Shown here: positions 33,935-44,905 of the stretch, piece after piece
How the letters are laid out: every line of letters begins with the position of its first letter
How positions within the stretch are numbered: the first letter of the stretch is position 1
NCBI GenBank assembly: GCA_900016875.1
Contig: FCNR01000021.1
Span: forward strand, 1 to 64,000
DNA length: 64,000 nt
Reading direction: 5' to 3'
Source: Eubacteriaceae bacterium CHKCI004
GTDB lineage: Bacteria; Bacillota; Clostridia; Lachnospirales; Lachnospiraceae
The notes under the pieces: model-generated
Seen by the model: only the letters and a program-made list of their open reading frames with translations
Told to the model about the DNA's origin: nothing
The model's database searches: none
Translations under genes and position numbers: made by a program

Positions 33935-36541
33935 CTATTCTCCCTGAGCTGACGCTCCTCCGGAGCTGCCGCCGCTTCCGCCGGATGAACTGCCGGAATT
34001 GCCGCTGCCCGAGCCGCTTCCAGAACTTCCGCTGTCTCCGCTTCCGGAGTCTGAGCCGTTTCCACTGCCGCCGCTATCACTGCCGGAGTCACCGCCGGAT
34101 GAACCGCCGTTATCGCTGCTGCCTCCGCCGGAAGTTTCACCACCGCTGCTTCCTGTGTTTCCGCTGCTACCGCTTCCGGAACCTCCTGTGCTGCCGGAGT
34201 TATTTCCGCTGCCGGAGCTGCCGCTTCCGGAATCACTGCTGGTATTTCCTGAACTGCTGCCGCCGGAGCTTCCACTTCCGGAGCCATTATTTCCGGCGCT
34301 GCCGGAGTTGCTTCCGCCGGATGTGCCGTTATTATTACCGGCATTGCCGTTAGAAATCTGATCATTGCTGTCGGATGAATTATTATTATTTCTGTCCTTC
34401 TGCTTCTCTTCATCCAGTCCCTGGCTGCCCTGATCCATACTGATATCCTGCTCCGCTTCCTCCTCCGTCGTCGCGCGGGTAGACCGTGTACTGTCTGTCT
34501 CGTCGCTCTCTCCGATGGTAGAATCAAACCCCTTCTCCGGAAGGGTCTGATGCACCTTATCCATGAAGTTCTTCCAGATATCCTCCGGATAGGAGCTTCC
34601 TGTCAGTCCGTCCACCGGCTCATAGACGTCTCGTCCCACCCAGACGGCGGTAGTGTAATACGGAGAATATCCGCAAAGCCATCCATCCACATAGTTAGAG
34701 GTGGTTCCCGTTTTGCAGGCCACCGCCGTGTCCACATCAAGGTCACAGCCGGAAGCTGTGGCAGAGCTGTCCGTCACGCAGCTTTCCAGAATATCCGTCA
34801 TACTGCGGGCTGCGCTGCTGGAATAAATCTCTTTGCTCTCCTCCTCATTCGGCACGATCACATTGCCGTCCGCATCGGTGATACGCACGATGCAGGTCGG
34901 CGTGCGGTACTTTCCGTCGTTGGCGAGGGTTGCGTATCCCGCTGCCATCTCCACAGCTGTGGTACCTTTTGTGAAACCGCCCAGACAGGTGGTATCGTAT
35001 TCATAATCTTCCGGTTCAAGACCTGCAAAGTTCAGATTTTCCAGATATTTCAGACATTCTTCCGGTCCCAGTTCCTGATACAGACGATATGTTGCCACAT
35101 TGCTGGACTTCTGTACCGCCCGGCGAAGGGAAATCGGTCCAAGATAGGAATATCCGGAATTGGACACCGCATCTTCTCCTGTCATTCTGCTGTCGTCAAC
35201 GGTGCTGTAAGCTGTATATCCCTGTTCAAGGGCAGGCGTATACACCAAAAGCGGTTTGATGGCGCTTCCCGGCTGACGGTAACTCTGGTAGGCACGGTTG
35301 AGACCGTATCCTTCCTGATCCTCCTCGCGTCCGCCCACAATGGCGGCTACCCGTCCGGTGCTGTTATCTATACAGACCGCCGCACCCTGCACTTCATATA
35401 TTCCATCATCCGTCTTCTCCGTAAACATGGAAAGCTGTGAGGAAACAGATTCCTGAAGCCGACTCTGCATATCCATGTCAATGGAAGTATAGATACGATA
35501 TCCCGCTGTATAAAGACTCTGACGGCATACATTATAAAGCTGGTCGTATTCTTCATTGTATGCCTCCTCTTCCTCAGCATCATCGAAAGTATACTTGAAT
35601 TCAAATCCTCTTTCTTTCATCAGGCTCTCTGTGGCGCACTTCAAAATGTATGTCTCCGCATAGTCATTGGACTGCGTCTCCTTTCTCGGCTCCACAGTAA
35701 TCTCCTCCGACAGAGATTTCTCATACTGATCCTGACTGATATAGCCTTCTTCATACATATTCTTCAGAATCCGGTCCCTTCTCTCCAGAGTGGCGTCCGG
35801 GTTCTCATACGGATCATATCTGGTCGGACTGTTTGGGATAGCGCAAAGAAATGCGATCTGCGAGATGGTCAGTTCATTTGCGCTCTTATTAAAATACGCT
35901 TCCGAAGCCGCTTCAATGCCATAATACCCATTGGAGAAATATACATTATTGAGATAAAATTCCAGGATCTGCTCTTTCGTATACTTCTGTTCCAGGGCAA
36001 CAGCGATAAACATCTCCTGAATCTTCCGGCTGTAAGTCGTTTCAAAATTCAGGAAAACATTCCGGGCAAGCTGCTGTGTGATAGTACTTCCTCCCTGAGT
36101 AATCTCTCCGTGATTTTGGATAAGCGCGATCGCCGCCCGGGCAATACCTTCAATATCGATTCCTCTGTGAGAAGTAAAATTCTTATCCTCTATGGCAATA
36201 ATCGCCAGCTTTGCCGCATCAGGAATGTCCTCGTATTCCAGATAATGGACATCTTTCTCTCCCTTCAGCTTCTTTATCTCATTTCCATCCACGTCATAGA
36301 CAAGGGAAGTCTGCTCGGCCTTAAAAGTATCCTCCGTGCTCTGATCTACGACTTCCATGGCATTTCTGTACATGGATACGACAGGGATTCCCACCCGCAC
36401 AACGGCAAGTGCCGCCAGCGCGGCAAAAGCTACCAGCAGGCAGATGGCAATGGTTTTAATAACTCTCCATCCCATGCTGTTCGTTTTTCTTTTTCTACTT
36501 CGGGGCCGAGGATTGCCGCCCCCCTGTTGATTCCTGCTCAT
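33935..36541 (-). CDS. Class A penicillin-binding protein with Gly/Ser-rich tail
   Basis: An 868-aa bifunctional peptidoglycan synthase. A basic N-terminus and one membrane helix (about 30-52) precede a GT51 glycosyltransferase domain with the catalytic Glu in EDKNFTSHRG and the GGSTITQQLARN motif. The transpeptidase domain has SAIK (active Ser), SSN and KTGTT. After about residue 700 the protein ends in roughly 170 residues of almost only Gly, Ser and Asn, a disordered tail likely to run into the wall. The ATG at 36539-36541 follows GGAGGTAG. Open frames on the other strand here come from this low-complexity DNA. Confidence 0.93.
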   Translation of the reverse strand: MSRNQQGGGNPRPRSRKRKTNSMGWRVIKTIAICLLVAFAALAALAVVRVGIPVVSMYRNAMEVVDQSTEDTFKAEQTSLVYDVDGNEIKKLKGEKDVHYLEYEDIPDAAKLAIIAIEDKNFTSHRGIDIEGIARAAIALIQNHGEITQGGSTITQQLARNVFLNFETTYSRKIQEMFIAVALEQKYTKEQILEFYLNNVYFSNGYYGIEAASEAYFNKSANELTISQIAFLCAIPNSPTRYDPYENPDATLERRDRILKNMYEEGYISQDQYEKSLSEEITVEPRKETQSNDYAETYILKCATESLMKERGFEFKYTFDDAEEEEAYNEEYDQLYNVCRQSLYTAGYRIYTSIDMDMQSRLQESVSSQLSMFTEKTDDGIYEVQGAAVCIDNSTGRVAAIVGGREEDQEGYGLNRAYQSYRQPGSAIKPLLVYTPALEQGYTAYSTVDDSRMTGEDAVSNSGYSYLGPISLRRAVQKSSNVATYRLYQELGPEECLKYLENLNFAGLEPEDYEYDTTCLGGFTKGTTAVEMAAGYATLANDGKYRTPTCIVRITDADGNVIVPNEEESKEIYSSSAARSMTDILESCVTDSSATASGCDLDVDTAVACKTGTTSNYVDGWLCGYSPYYTTAVWVGRDVYEPVDGLTGSSYPEDIWKNFMDKVHQTLPEKGFDSTIGESDETDSTRSTRATTEEEAEQDISMDQGSQGLDEEKQKDRNNNNSSDSNDQISNGNAGNNNGTSGGSNSGSAGNNGSGSGSSGGSSSGNTSSDSGSGSSGSGNNSGSTGGSGSGSSGNTGSSGGETSGGGSSDNGGSSGGDSGSDSGGSGNGSDSGSGDSGSSGSGSGSGNSGSSSGGSGGSSGGASAQGE

Positions 36542-36617
36542 ATCTACCTCCATGATGCTTTCTGTACTTCACCTTTTCCAGTATCTGCCTGAGCATAAAA
36601 ATTTATACATGCACATG

Positions 36618-39176
36618 CTACTGCGCCAGATAACTGTAGAAAACATTTCCCGCTTTCCGGAAATTCTCCGTAATCTGATTCCGGTCTCCAACAGTGGAAA
36701 TACCGGTCACAGGATCCAGATACCGAATCTTTGTGGAATTGTAACTCATTACGATCACATATCTTCCGCCCGTATACTGAGCAAGCACCGGACTTCCCTT
36801 GCTGATGTAATAGAGAACGTCATCCAGAGAACAGCCGATGAGATTCAGGGCATTTTGTCCGCTGTATTCAGACAGAAGCTCCATCACCGATGCCGACTGC
36901 GTATCAATGCTGTTCGTGGAAACGCTCTGTCCGTTGACCCGGGCGATCATTGACAGACAGCCTGCCAGAGACTTTCCATCTCCGGACACTTTTGTCACAT
37001 CATCCATGCCCGCCACAATGGCGTAGTCATCAAAAACACATTCCCAGAGCACTTGCTCTTCACTGTCAATAACATTTCCTCTGGCTTCCGCCGCAGCCTG
37101 CACAGCTTCCGGCAAGTTGGTATAGGACGCCAGGGTCTTTCCGTCTGCGTAGACAAAGTACTGTTCCACGGCATTTCCACTCCGGGAAAGGGTCAGGGAC
37201 GCGTCATCCTCGCTGGACAATATCTTTGCCAGAATCAAATCCGGCTCCACCTGTATATAAATATACTCCGGAAATTTGAAGTAAAGTTGTTCTCCGAAAG
37301 TTCCTGAATATTTACTTACCAGAGAAACGCCGTCTTCTTTATTTTCCTCTTTGTAACGAATATAATCTTTATCTCCCGTAGAACGTACTTTTCCGTTGGC
37401 TCTTTTTCCAAGATTCATCTCAAGCACGCTGCCGCTGATGCTGGTTTCCAGAATATACCGGTTATTCTGGCTGTAATTTCTTACTTCATTTCCATCAATA
37501 TCCATGATCCGGATCTCCTTCATAGGAAATGTAACGGCGCCGCTGTCTTCCCTGGACACATCCGCCGCATCCGCAACACCGTAAATAAAATCGTTGGACA
37601 AAAATCCCACGGAACGAATTCGCTCATTGTCGCCGCAGCTAAAGGTCTGGGTCTTGCCGCTCTCCAGATCGATCATCTGAATCTCCGTATTGTTCCAGAC
37701 TGAGGAGTCACTCTCAATGGCAATGATACTCTTGTCAGCAGATGCCGTCAGACTCTCATTGATCATACCGGAAACCAGAATCTCATCGCTCCTGTCATCC
37801 AGATTCACCTGATGCAGGTCGCCGTCCAGTACACAGTAAAATACGTTCGAAGAATTCAGGTAAGTCAGTTTCTCAATATCCTCCCGCATACTGCTGTACG
37901 GTATGGAAGACGCCAGAAAAGCCAGCTCTTCATTGCAGCTTGTGGCCGCATCGTAGCGCATGATCTGTATGCCATTATCCCCTTCGTGACGTCCCCGGCT
38001 GATGTACCCATACACTAAATAAAGGATATTTCCGTCATCATCAAAGTCCAGTATTTTAATACCATGCTCGTCCTGATCGTTGCGGATATCCGCCAGGTTC
38101 TCCGAGGCAAAGCTGTAGACCTTTGTCACATCGGAATCATCATAGTTATAATACCAGAGCTGCCCCTGCACGCTGAAGGCGAGCTTGTGCCCTTTATCAG
38201 CAGACAAATATTCCACATTTTCCTCATTCTGGATACCAAGTCCCAGATAGCTGTTGGAGGCATCAATGACAGCCTCGTTATAGTAAGCGTCCATGGTCCG
38301 CTGGTAATCCAGAAGATACATCCTCTCGGCTGTATATCGCATACGGTAAGTCTCACTGACGTCGTAATACTGCACAACGCCGTCGCTGATCTCGCTGGAC
38401 AGCACAGTGTCAAGCTCAAGAACCGCATAAGTATCATTAAGTTCTCTCACTTTGATTCGCGGTTCTGATACCTGTTTTACCTCCATGCTTCCAAAAAATA
38501 CGGCATCAGTACTGGAATTAATGTTTACATTTTCCAGCGAGGTATCAGTGACTCCGGCCGTCGGTTCCAGATATGCGGCATTTTCTTCCATTTTAGTTTT
38601 GTCAAACAAATTATTGTGAAAATTCAGAGCATATGTAAAATACTCGTCAAGATTGTAGCCTGCTCCATTCTGCACCTTTGTATAGAAATAAACTCTTGTG
38701 CTGTTGTCCAGCCGGACAGCAAGCTGCAGATAGTAATTCTTCCCCTGAGTCAGATCCGTCTCAAAGGTCAGCGTTCCTGTCCGTACATTTTCTTCCGGAT
38801 TATCCGTGAGCTTATTGACAGTTCCTTCCTCCAGAGGTTCGTCCGGATTATTTTCAAATAAAACATACTGAATGGCGGTGATATCGTAATCATAATTATG
38901 CAGTTTAAGTTCCAGAGTTTTTGAATGATCCACCACCGTGATCTGATCTCGTACCAGCGACAGATCAATATCTCCCCGGTAAGCGGACATCACATTATAA
39001 TCCGAAACACTGTTCCCTATTTCCATCACCGGGTAAGTGGAATTCTGCAGTTCTGTCACCGGATTGCCCTTCTCCGCCGATATTCTGTAATTAAAAAATA
39101 CCAGTGCCGCAATAAATACCAGAACGCCGACCAGGGCGTGAGCAACTGCAATTCGCATGGTTTCTTTCATTTTCAC
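36618..39176 (-). CDS. Membrane-anchored protein with degenerate C39-like domain
   Basis: An 852-aa protein of unknown role. One N-terminal membrane helix (about 10-30) is followed by a large extracellular part with propeller-like strands (repeated DG/DDGN turns, residues about 330-560). The last 150 residues look like a C39-type papain-fold domain (LNLIGCSLDDVLYYISKGSP, then YLDPVTG), but the catalytic His position reads YVIVMSYN and no proper Q...C pair is seen, so peptidase activity is doubtful. The start is either the GTG at 39176, which overlaps the methyltransferase stop (GTGA), or the ATG two codons on. Confidence 0.65.
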   Translation of the reverse strand: MKMKETMRIAVAHALVGVLVFIAALVFFNYRISAEKGNPVTELQNSTYPVMEIGNSVSDYNVMSAYRGDIDLSLVRDQITVVDHSKTLELKLHNYDYDITAIQYVLFENNPDEPLEEGTVNKLTDNPEENVRTGTLTFETDLTQGKNYYLQLAVRLDNSTRVYFYTKVQNGAGYNLDEYFTYALNFHNNLFDKTKMEENAAYLEPTAGVTDTSLENVNINSSTDAVFFGSMEVKQVSEPRIKVRELNDTYAVLELDTVLSSEISDGVVQYYDVSETYRMRYTAERMYLLDYQRTMDAYYNEAVIDASNSYLGLGIQNEENVEYLSADKGHKLAFSVQGQLWYYNYDDSDVTKVYSFASENLADIRNDQDEHGIKILDFDDDGNILYLVYGYISRGRHEGDNGIQIMRYDAATSCNEELAFLASSIPYSSMREDIEKLTYLNSSNVFYCVLDGDLHQVNLDDRSDEILVSGMINESLTASADKSIIAIESDSSVWNNTEIQMIDLESGKTQTFSCGDNERIRSVGFLSNDFIYGVADAADVSREDSGAVTFPMKEIRIMDIDGNEVRNYSQNNRYILETSISGSVLEMNLGKRANGKVRSTGDKDYIRYKEENKEDGVSLVSKYSGTFGEQLYFKFPEYIYIQVEPDLILAKILSSEDDASLTLSRSGNAVEQYFVYADGKTLASYTNLPEAVQAAAEARGNVIDSEEQVLWECVFDDYAIVAGMDDVTKVSGDGKSLAGCLSMIARVNGQSVSTNSIDTQSASVMELLSEYSGQNALNLIGCSLDDVLYYISKGSPVLAQYTGGRYVIVMSYNSTKIRYLDPVTGISTVGDRNQITENFRKAGNVFYSYLAQ

Positions 39177-40326
39177 CGACCTCTTTCTTCTTCCAGAAGT
39201 GTTTTCAACGTTGGTTTAAATCCAAAAGATTCACAAAATTCCAGTGTCTTGTTCCATTTTTCCGCCGAAGCGTGCTTCCCTTTAACTGCACGGATCAGCA
39301 GATTTTTAGGCGTGTGCTCCATGTCAATAAACTCCAGAATCTGCGTCTCATAGCCCACACCTTCCAGGAGGCCGCCCCGAATCGCATCCGTAGCCATGGC
39401 GGCAAACCTCTCTTTAAGAATCCCGTAATCGGTCACCGGCCGCAGCCTGTCCCCGGAAAGCTGCTTATTGAGCTCGTGCTGGCAGCACGGAACTGACAAA
39501 ATCACATCCGCTCCCCAGCGCACCGCTTTATAAAGCGCATAATCCGTAGCCGTATCACAGGCGTGAAGGGTGATGACCATATCCACATGATCCACACCTT
39601 CAAACTCTTCAATAGAGCCCTCGTAAAACTTCAGCTTCCCGTAGCCGTATTTTTCCGCCAGCCGGCTGCATTTCCTGATGACATCCTTCTTTAAATCCAG
39701 GCCAATGATACGCACATCATATCCCTGCAGTTCTCTCAGATAATAATAGACCGCGAAGGTCAGATAGGACTTCCCGCATCCGAAATCCAGAATGGTGATT
39801 TCTTTTTCTCTCTTGAGATGAGGCAGCACATCCTCGATAAATTCAAGAAAGCGGTTATCTGCCGGAACTTATCGTATCTGGTCCGGACGATCTTTCCCTC
39901 TGCGGTCATAACTCCCAGATCCTGCAGAAACGGAACCTTCTTCCCTTCCTCCAAAATATAATGCTTCGGGCGGTTATGCATCAGACGGCAGGCATCTCCT
40001 GTCTGCTTTTTCGCAGCGGTCCGGATGGAAGCTCTGCCTTTTTTACTGATGAGCGCTGTCACTTCCTCTGTCACGGTCTGTATCTGTACCTGCTTATACA
40101 GAGGCAGTATGTCCGTCAGTTTCTCCACAGTCTGCCTCTTATCTAAATTCTCATGAAATACCTGCGTCTTTGTATGCCGTTCCATCTGAAACGTCAGGCA
40201 ATTTTTTATGAGTACCGGACGGATACTGTATTTTTTTATCTCTTCCGACCTCCGGGGATTACTGACTGTTATTTTCAAAAGATTCTCATTCAGACTCTCT
40301 TCCAGTTTGTTCATCAAATCATCCAT
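39173..40326 (-). pseudogene. SAM-dependent methyltransferase gene with a frameshift
   Basis: Two overlapping frames make one class I methyltransferase of about 385 residues. Codons from 40326 give the N-terminal region up to RTRYDKFRQI; the rest, from the SAM-binding ILDFGCGKSYL to the end at 39173, is in another frame. Adding one base in the A run at about 39855-39858 would restore RQINRFLEFIEDVL and join the parts. SAM motif II-like acidic and HACDTATD segments are intact downstream. It is either a real pseudogene or a sequencing error. The two neighbours keep overlapping gene ends, suggesting recent damage. Confidence 0.8.
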
Positions 40327-40496
40327 AGATAATCCTTCTTTATAATAAAAATTTCTGTGGTATTATTCATAGTCCGCCGTTTCCGTCAGAAGAAGCGGTA
40401 CCCACAGTTCTGTGACCGATTTTAGCATGTTTCCACACTCTGCGCAATATAAGCGCGTCAAACCGGTCACAACCGTCACCAAATCTTTATATTTTG

Positions 40497-41003
40497 TTAA
40501 GAATGTGGAAATATCTTTTTTCTCCGGCGGTACCGCTGTCTGCGGTATGCCATATTCCAGCAGATAATAATAAGAATGAGATGTTTAAACGGCGTCTGCA
40601 CGCCCCGCTCTTCCGGAGGCATATAATAACAGTTTTTCCCCTGGGTTCCGTCCACCTTATTTTCCATCTGCTCCGTTTCATAATATTTCAGTTTGTCGTA
40701 AATCATATCGACGATTTTCAGTACTGCATTTTTATCCGGGTACTCCGCATACATGGAACTTCCCTCGAACTCAAACCTGTCAAGAAGAGCGTCAACCACT
40801 GCCCACACCTCTCTGGCCGCTGCCGGCAGCATCCGGATCATGTACTCAAAGTCGTTCCAGTTCATCTGCTCTTCCTGCTGCAGCTCTTCCGGAGGAAGCA
40901 TCTGCTGATCTTCCTCCATCTCCGGCTTCTCTTCCTGACACGCCATCATCTCTTTAAATCCCGGCAGCCAGTCAAAATCATATCTGTCATCCAATCGATT
41001 CAC
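40497..41003 (-). CDS. Hypothetical protein
   Basis: A 168-aa acidic protein with a basic, Tyr/Arg-rich C-terminus (MAYRRQRYRRRKK). The middle contains predicted helices (YPDKNAVLKIVDMIYDKLKYYE). No domain recognised. The acidic N-terminal half is rich in Glu and Gln. It lies alone between the methyltransferase and a HAD phosphatase, in the same direction. Confidence 0.5.
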   Translation of the reverse strand: MNRLDDRYDFDWLPGFKEMMACQEEKPEMEEDQQMLPPEELQQEEQMNWNDFEYMIRMLPAAAREVWAVVDALLDRFEFEGSSMYAEYPDKNAVLKIVDMIYDKLKYYETEQMENKVDGTQGKNCYYMPPEERGVQTPFKHLILIIICWNMAYRRQRYRRRKKIFPHS

Positions 41004-41080
41004 AGCATAACCTGCTTTCCTATGACTTCTATTTACTTTATGCGCCGGGTAAACATATGTGTTTGTCCCACTGTGATTTT

Positions 41081-41737
41081 TTATTCTGTTTCTGTCTCAA
41101 TATATGGGATCACATCAAGCAGAGATTCCTTCACCGAAACACACTGGGCCGCCAGATCTTCCGGTATCGGCAGCATATCCGGCACATTGATGACCCGGAT
41201 ACCGGCCGCGAGAGCCGCGCGGACGCCGCTCTGGGCGTCTTCCAGCACCAGTGCCTCGGAAGTATCCACATTAAGTTTCTCACAGATGGCCAGGAAAACA
41301 TCCGGATACGGCTTGCCTCTTTCCACCCATTCCGTGGTCATCAGCAGATCAAACCGGCCGGTGAGCCCTGCGTCTGCCAGATTCCGCTCAATGCCCTCGA
41401 ATTCGCAGCCGCTGGCCACCGCTTTCCTGATGCCTTTTTTATCCAGCACATCGAGAATCTCAAACAGACCTTTCTTTATCGGCATACCTTCTGTACGCAG
41501 AATCTCCACCTTGCGCTCGCCCACCTGACGGTACAGCTCCGGCGCGTCGATGTCCTTATCAAAGAAATCATAGTATTTTGCCTGAATCGCCTGGGCGTTC
41601 AGTCCGAGGAACTGCAGATACTGCTCCTTGGTCGGCTCATATCCCCACTCTGCTGCCTTCTCCATGTATGCGCGGTACGTTGCCCGCTCTGTGTCAAACA
41701 TTAAACCGTCCATGTCAAAAATTACTAACTTTATCAT
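41081..41737 (-). CDS. HAD family phosphatase (beta-phosphoglucomutase-like)
   Basis: A 218-aa HAD hydrolase with motif I DMDGLMFDTE (nucleophile Asp), the Thr of motif II in LLMTTEWV, the motif III Lys in GKPYPDVF and the acidic motif IV LVLEDAQSG. The cap is of the helical subfamily I type, as in beta-phosphoglucomutase and small sugar-phosphate phosphatases. The substrate is not predictable. GAGGAG precedes the ATG. Confidence 0.9.
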   Translation of the reverse strand: MIKLVIFDMDGLMFDTERATYRAYMEKAAEWGYEPTKEQYLQFLGLNAQAIQAKYYDFFDKDIDAPELYRQVGERKVEILRTEGMPIKKGLFEILDVLDKKGIRKAVASGCEFEGIERNLADAGLTGRFDLLMTTEWVERGKPYPDVFLAICEKLNVDTSEALVLEDAQSGVRAALAAGIRVINVPDMLPIPEDLAAQCVSVKESLLDVIPYIETETE

Positions 41738-41903
41738 CGTTTCTCCTCTATTTTCTCTGTTTTATTTTCATGCGATCGTCCGAAACCGGCCGCCGGTCCC
41801 ATGTCGAAGAAAGCGTACCGCCCCTCTCTGGAACGATACGCCCCTTTTCCTGCTTCTCTTTTGTGATCACTTTTATCTTCCGCCGCCTTAAGAATAGGGT
41901 CTG

Positions 41904-42851
41904 TTATCCCTGTACCTTTTCCATCAGGCTGTTTACCTCTTTTGCCATATCGCTCAAAGATGCGATCATCTTCTGTTTCTGCGCCAGAAGCTCGTCATAT
42001 TTCTTCTGCTCTTCTGCACGGCGCTCCTGTATGCCTGCCAGAATCTCATTGGCCTGCACCTGCGCGTCTTCCAGGATCTTCGCTGCCTTTTCTTCAGCTT
42101 CTTTTACGCTGGCTGCCGCCTTCTCTTCCGCTTCCTTCACGCTGGCCGCTGCCTTTTCCTCGGCTTCCTTCACACTGCTGGCCGCTTTCTCTTCCGCTTC
42201 TCTGATGATAGAATCCTGTTTGCTCTGGATATCAGAAAGCTGTTTGCAGAGCAGGTCTGCATTTCTTATGTACTGTTCGTAGGCTTCATCGCGGGTCTGC
42301 GGGCCAGCCTGCGCTGTCGCCTCCGCGCCGGCCTGAGAAGCTTTGGTGCTTTCCGCTGCATTTGCTTCTGCCTGCGCCGCAGTCTGCGCTGCGGACTCTG
42401 CCTTTGCGGCTGCTTCTGCCATTGCCTTTGTTCTGGCAACGGCTGCGCGGCCTTCCGCTGCGGCAGCTTTCTTCTCTGCTGTGGCAGCGCGTTCCTCTGC
42501 CTCTTCCGCCTGTTTCTCAGCCGCTTCCGCCTGTGCCTGCGCTTCCTGCAGCTTCTTCTTCAGCACTTCCATCTGCTTCTTCAGTTCATCCACTTCCGTT
42601 TCTTCATCCGGCTCCGGCTGCGGTGCATCGGATTCTTCCTCATCCTTTTTCAACCGCACAGATTCATCGGAAATGATGATGGTCTGCCCCTTTTTCAGAG
42701 CTTCGATCTCTTTATCCTTTGCCTTTACAATGGCCTCGATCTCATCGCAGATCTTATCAAGCTGGATATCTACTTCATCCTTATCATAACCGAACATGGA
42801 TGTTTTAAAAACCAGTTCCTCCACGTATGTCAGTAATTCCTGTGCTTTCAT
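41904..42851 (-). CDS. DivIVA-like coiled-coil protein
   Basis: A 315-aa protein. The first 45 residues (FGYDKDEVDIQLDKICDEIEAI) look like the membrane-curvature-binding N-terminus of DivIVA/GpsB proteins. The remainder is a long Ala/Glu/Lys coiled coil, including three near-identical 11-residue repeats of the form VKEAEEKAAAS at about residues 230-265 (DNA 42070-42170). A role in division-site or pole organisation is suggested. The ATG at 42849-42851 follows GGGGGAG. Confidence 0.7.
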   Translation of the reverse strand: MKAQELLTYVEELVFKTSMFGYDKDEVDIQLDKICDEIEAIVKAKDKEIEALKKGQTIIISDESVRLKKDEEESDAPQPEPDEETEVDELKKQMEVLKKKLQEAQAQAEAAEKQAEEAEERAATAEKKAAAAEGRAAVARTKAMAEAAAKAESAAQTAAQAEANAAESTKASQAGAEATAQAGPQTRDEAYEQYIRNADLLCKQLSDIQSKQDSIIREAEEKAASSVKEAEEKAAASVKEAEEKAAASVKEAEEKAAKILEDAQVQANEILAGIQERRAEEQKKYDELLAQKQKMIASLSDMAKEVNSLMEKVQG

Positions 42852-42993
42852 TCTGGCTCCCCCTTTTTTAACGTTTACGGCGGCTGGCTGATGCCGTGCG
42901 CCCATATATCTAATTATAAGGATTCTGGCAGCTTTGTCCAGAAATATTCCGAAAATTCAGAAGGGTTTTACGCCTGCATTGTACCTAAAAAAA

Positions 42994-43029
42994 GAAAACG
43001 GCTCAACCCCGAAGGTTTCTGCCGTTTTC
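42994..43029 (-). terminator. Terminator of the atp operon
   Basis: On the minus strand GAAAACGGC, an inner AACC-TTCG-GGTT hairpin, then GCCGTTTTC and a run of T. Confidence 0.9.
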
Positions 43030-43077
43030 CCATAATAATTATTTTATTGTAGCGCGCCGCGCGTCGCCTGGTTTATT

Positions 43078-43485
43078 TTATTCCATCCCTGCGATATCCA
43101 GCCGCACCAGCGCCCGCTTGAGGGCGGCTTCGGCCAGGAGAAGGGTCTGTTCGTCCTCCTCGGCGCTGAGTATCTGCTGCGCCCGGTCGCGGGCCCTCTC
43201 GGCACGGGCTATGTCGATGTTCTGCGGCCATTCTACAGCTTCGGCAAGGACGGTCACCTTGTCCGGAGTAATCTCCACAAACCCCGAGAGGAGCGCAGCC
43301 GTCCTTTGTCCGTTTTCCTCAGTTATGATCAGGCGGCCCGGCGCGATAATCTGGGTCATGGGGATATGCTCCGCATAGACGCCCACTTCCCCTTCTACGG
43401 TGTTGTATTCCACCATCAGCACATCGTTGGTGTAGAAAATGCGGTCCGGTGAGATGATTTCCAGTCTGAAGGTCTTTTCTGCCAT
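43078..43485 (-). CDS. atpC: F-type ATP synthase epsilon subunit
   Basis: The 135-aa epsilon subunit of the central stalk. The N-terminal beta sandwich (FRLEIISPDRIFY, VMVEYNTVEGEVGVYAEH) and the two-helix C-terminus (ARAERARDRAQQIL) are complete; the latter can inhibit hydrolysis. Last gene of the atp operon, eight bases after atpD, followed by a strong terminator. Confidence 0.95.
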   Translation of the reverse strand: MAEKTFRLEIISPDRIFYTNDVLMVEYNTVEGEVGVYAEHIPMTQIIAPGRLIITEENGQRTAALLSGFVEITPDKVTVLAEAVEWPQNIDIARAERARDRAQQILSAEEDEQTLLLAEAALKRALVRLDIAGME

Positions 43486-43493
43486 CCCATCAC

Positions 43494-44888
<1,395 letters not shown>

Positions 44889-44905
44889 CTATTCTACTCC
44901 TTTTT

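Noticed and set aside
33985-34361. Plus-strand Pro/Leu- and Arg/Cys-rich frames opposite the PBP tail
   Set aside because: They are a by-product of the Gly/Ser codons of the real gene and have no ribosome site.
42070-42170. CRISPR-like repeats
   Set aside because: The repeats are in frame inside a coiled-coil gene with no spacers.
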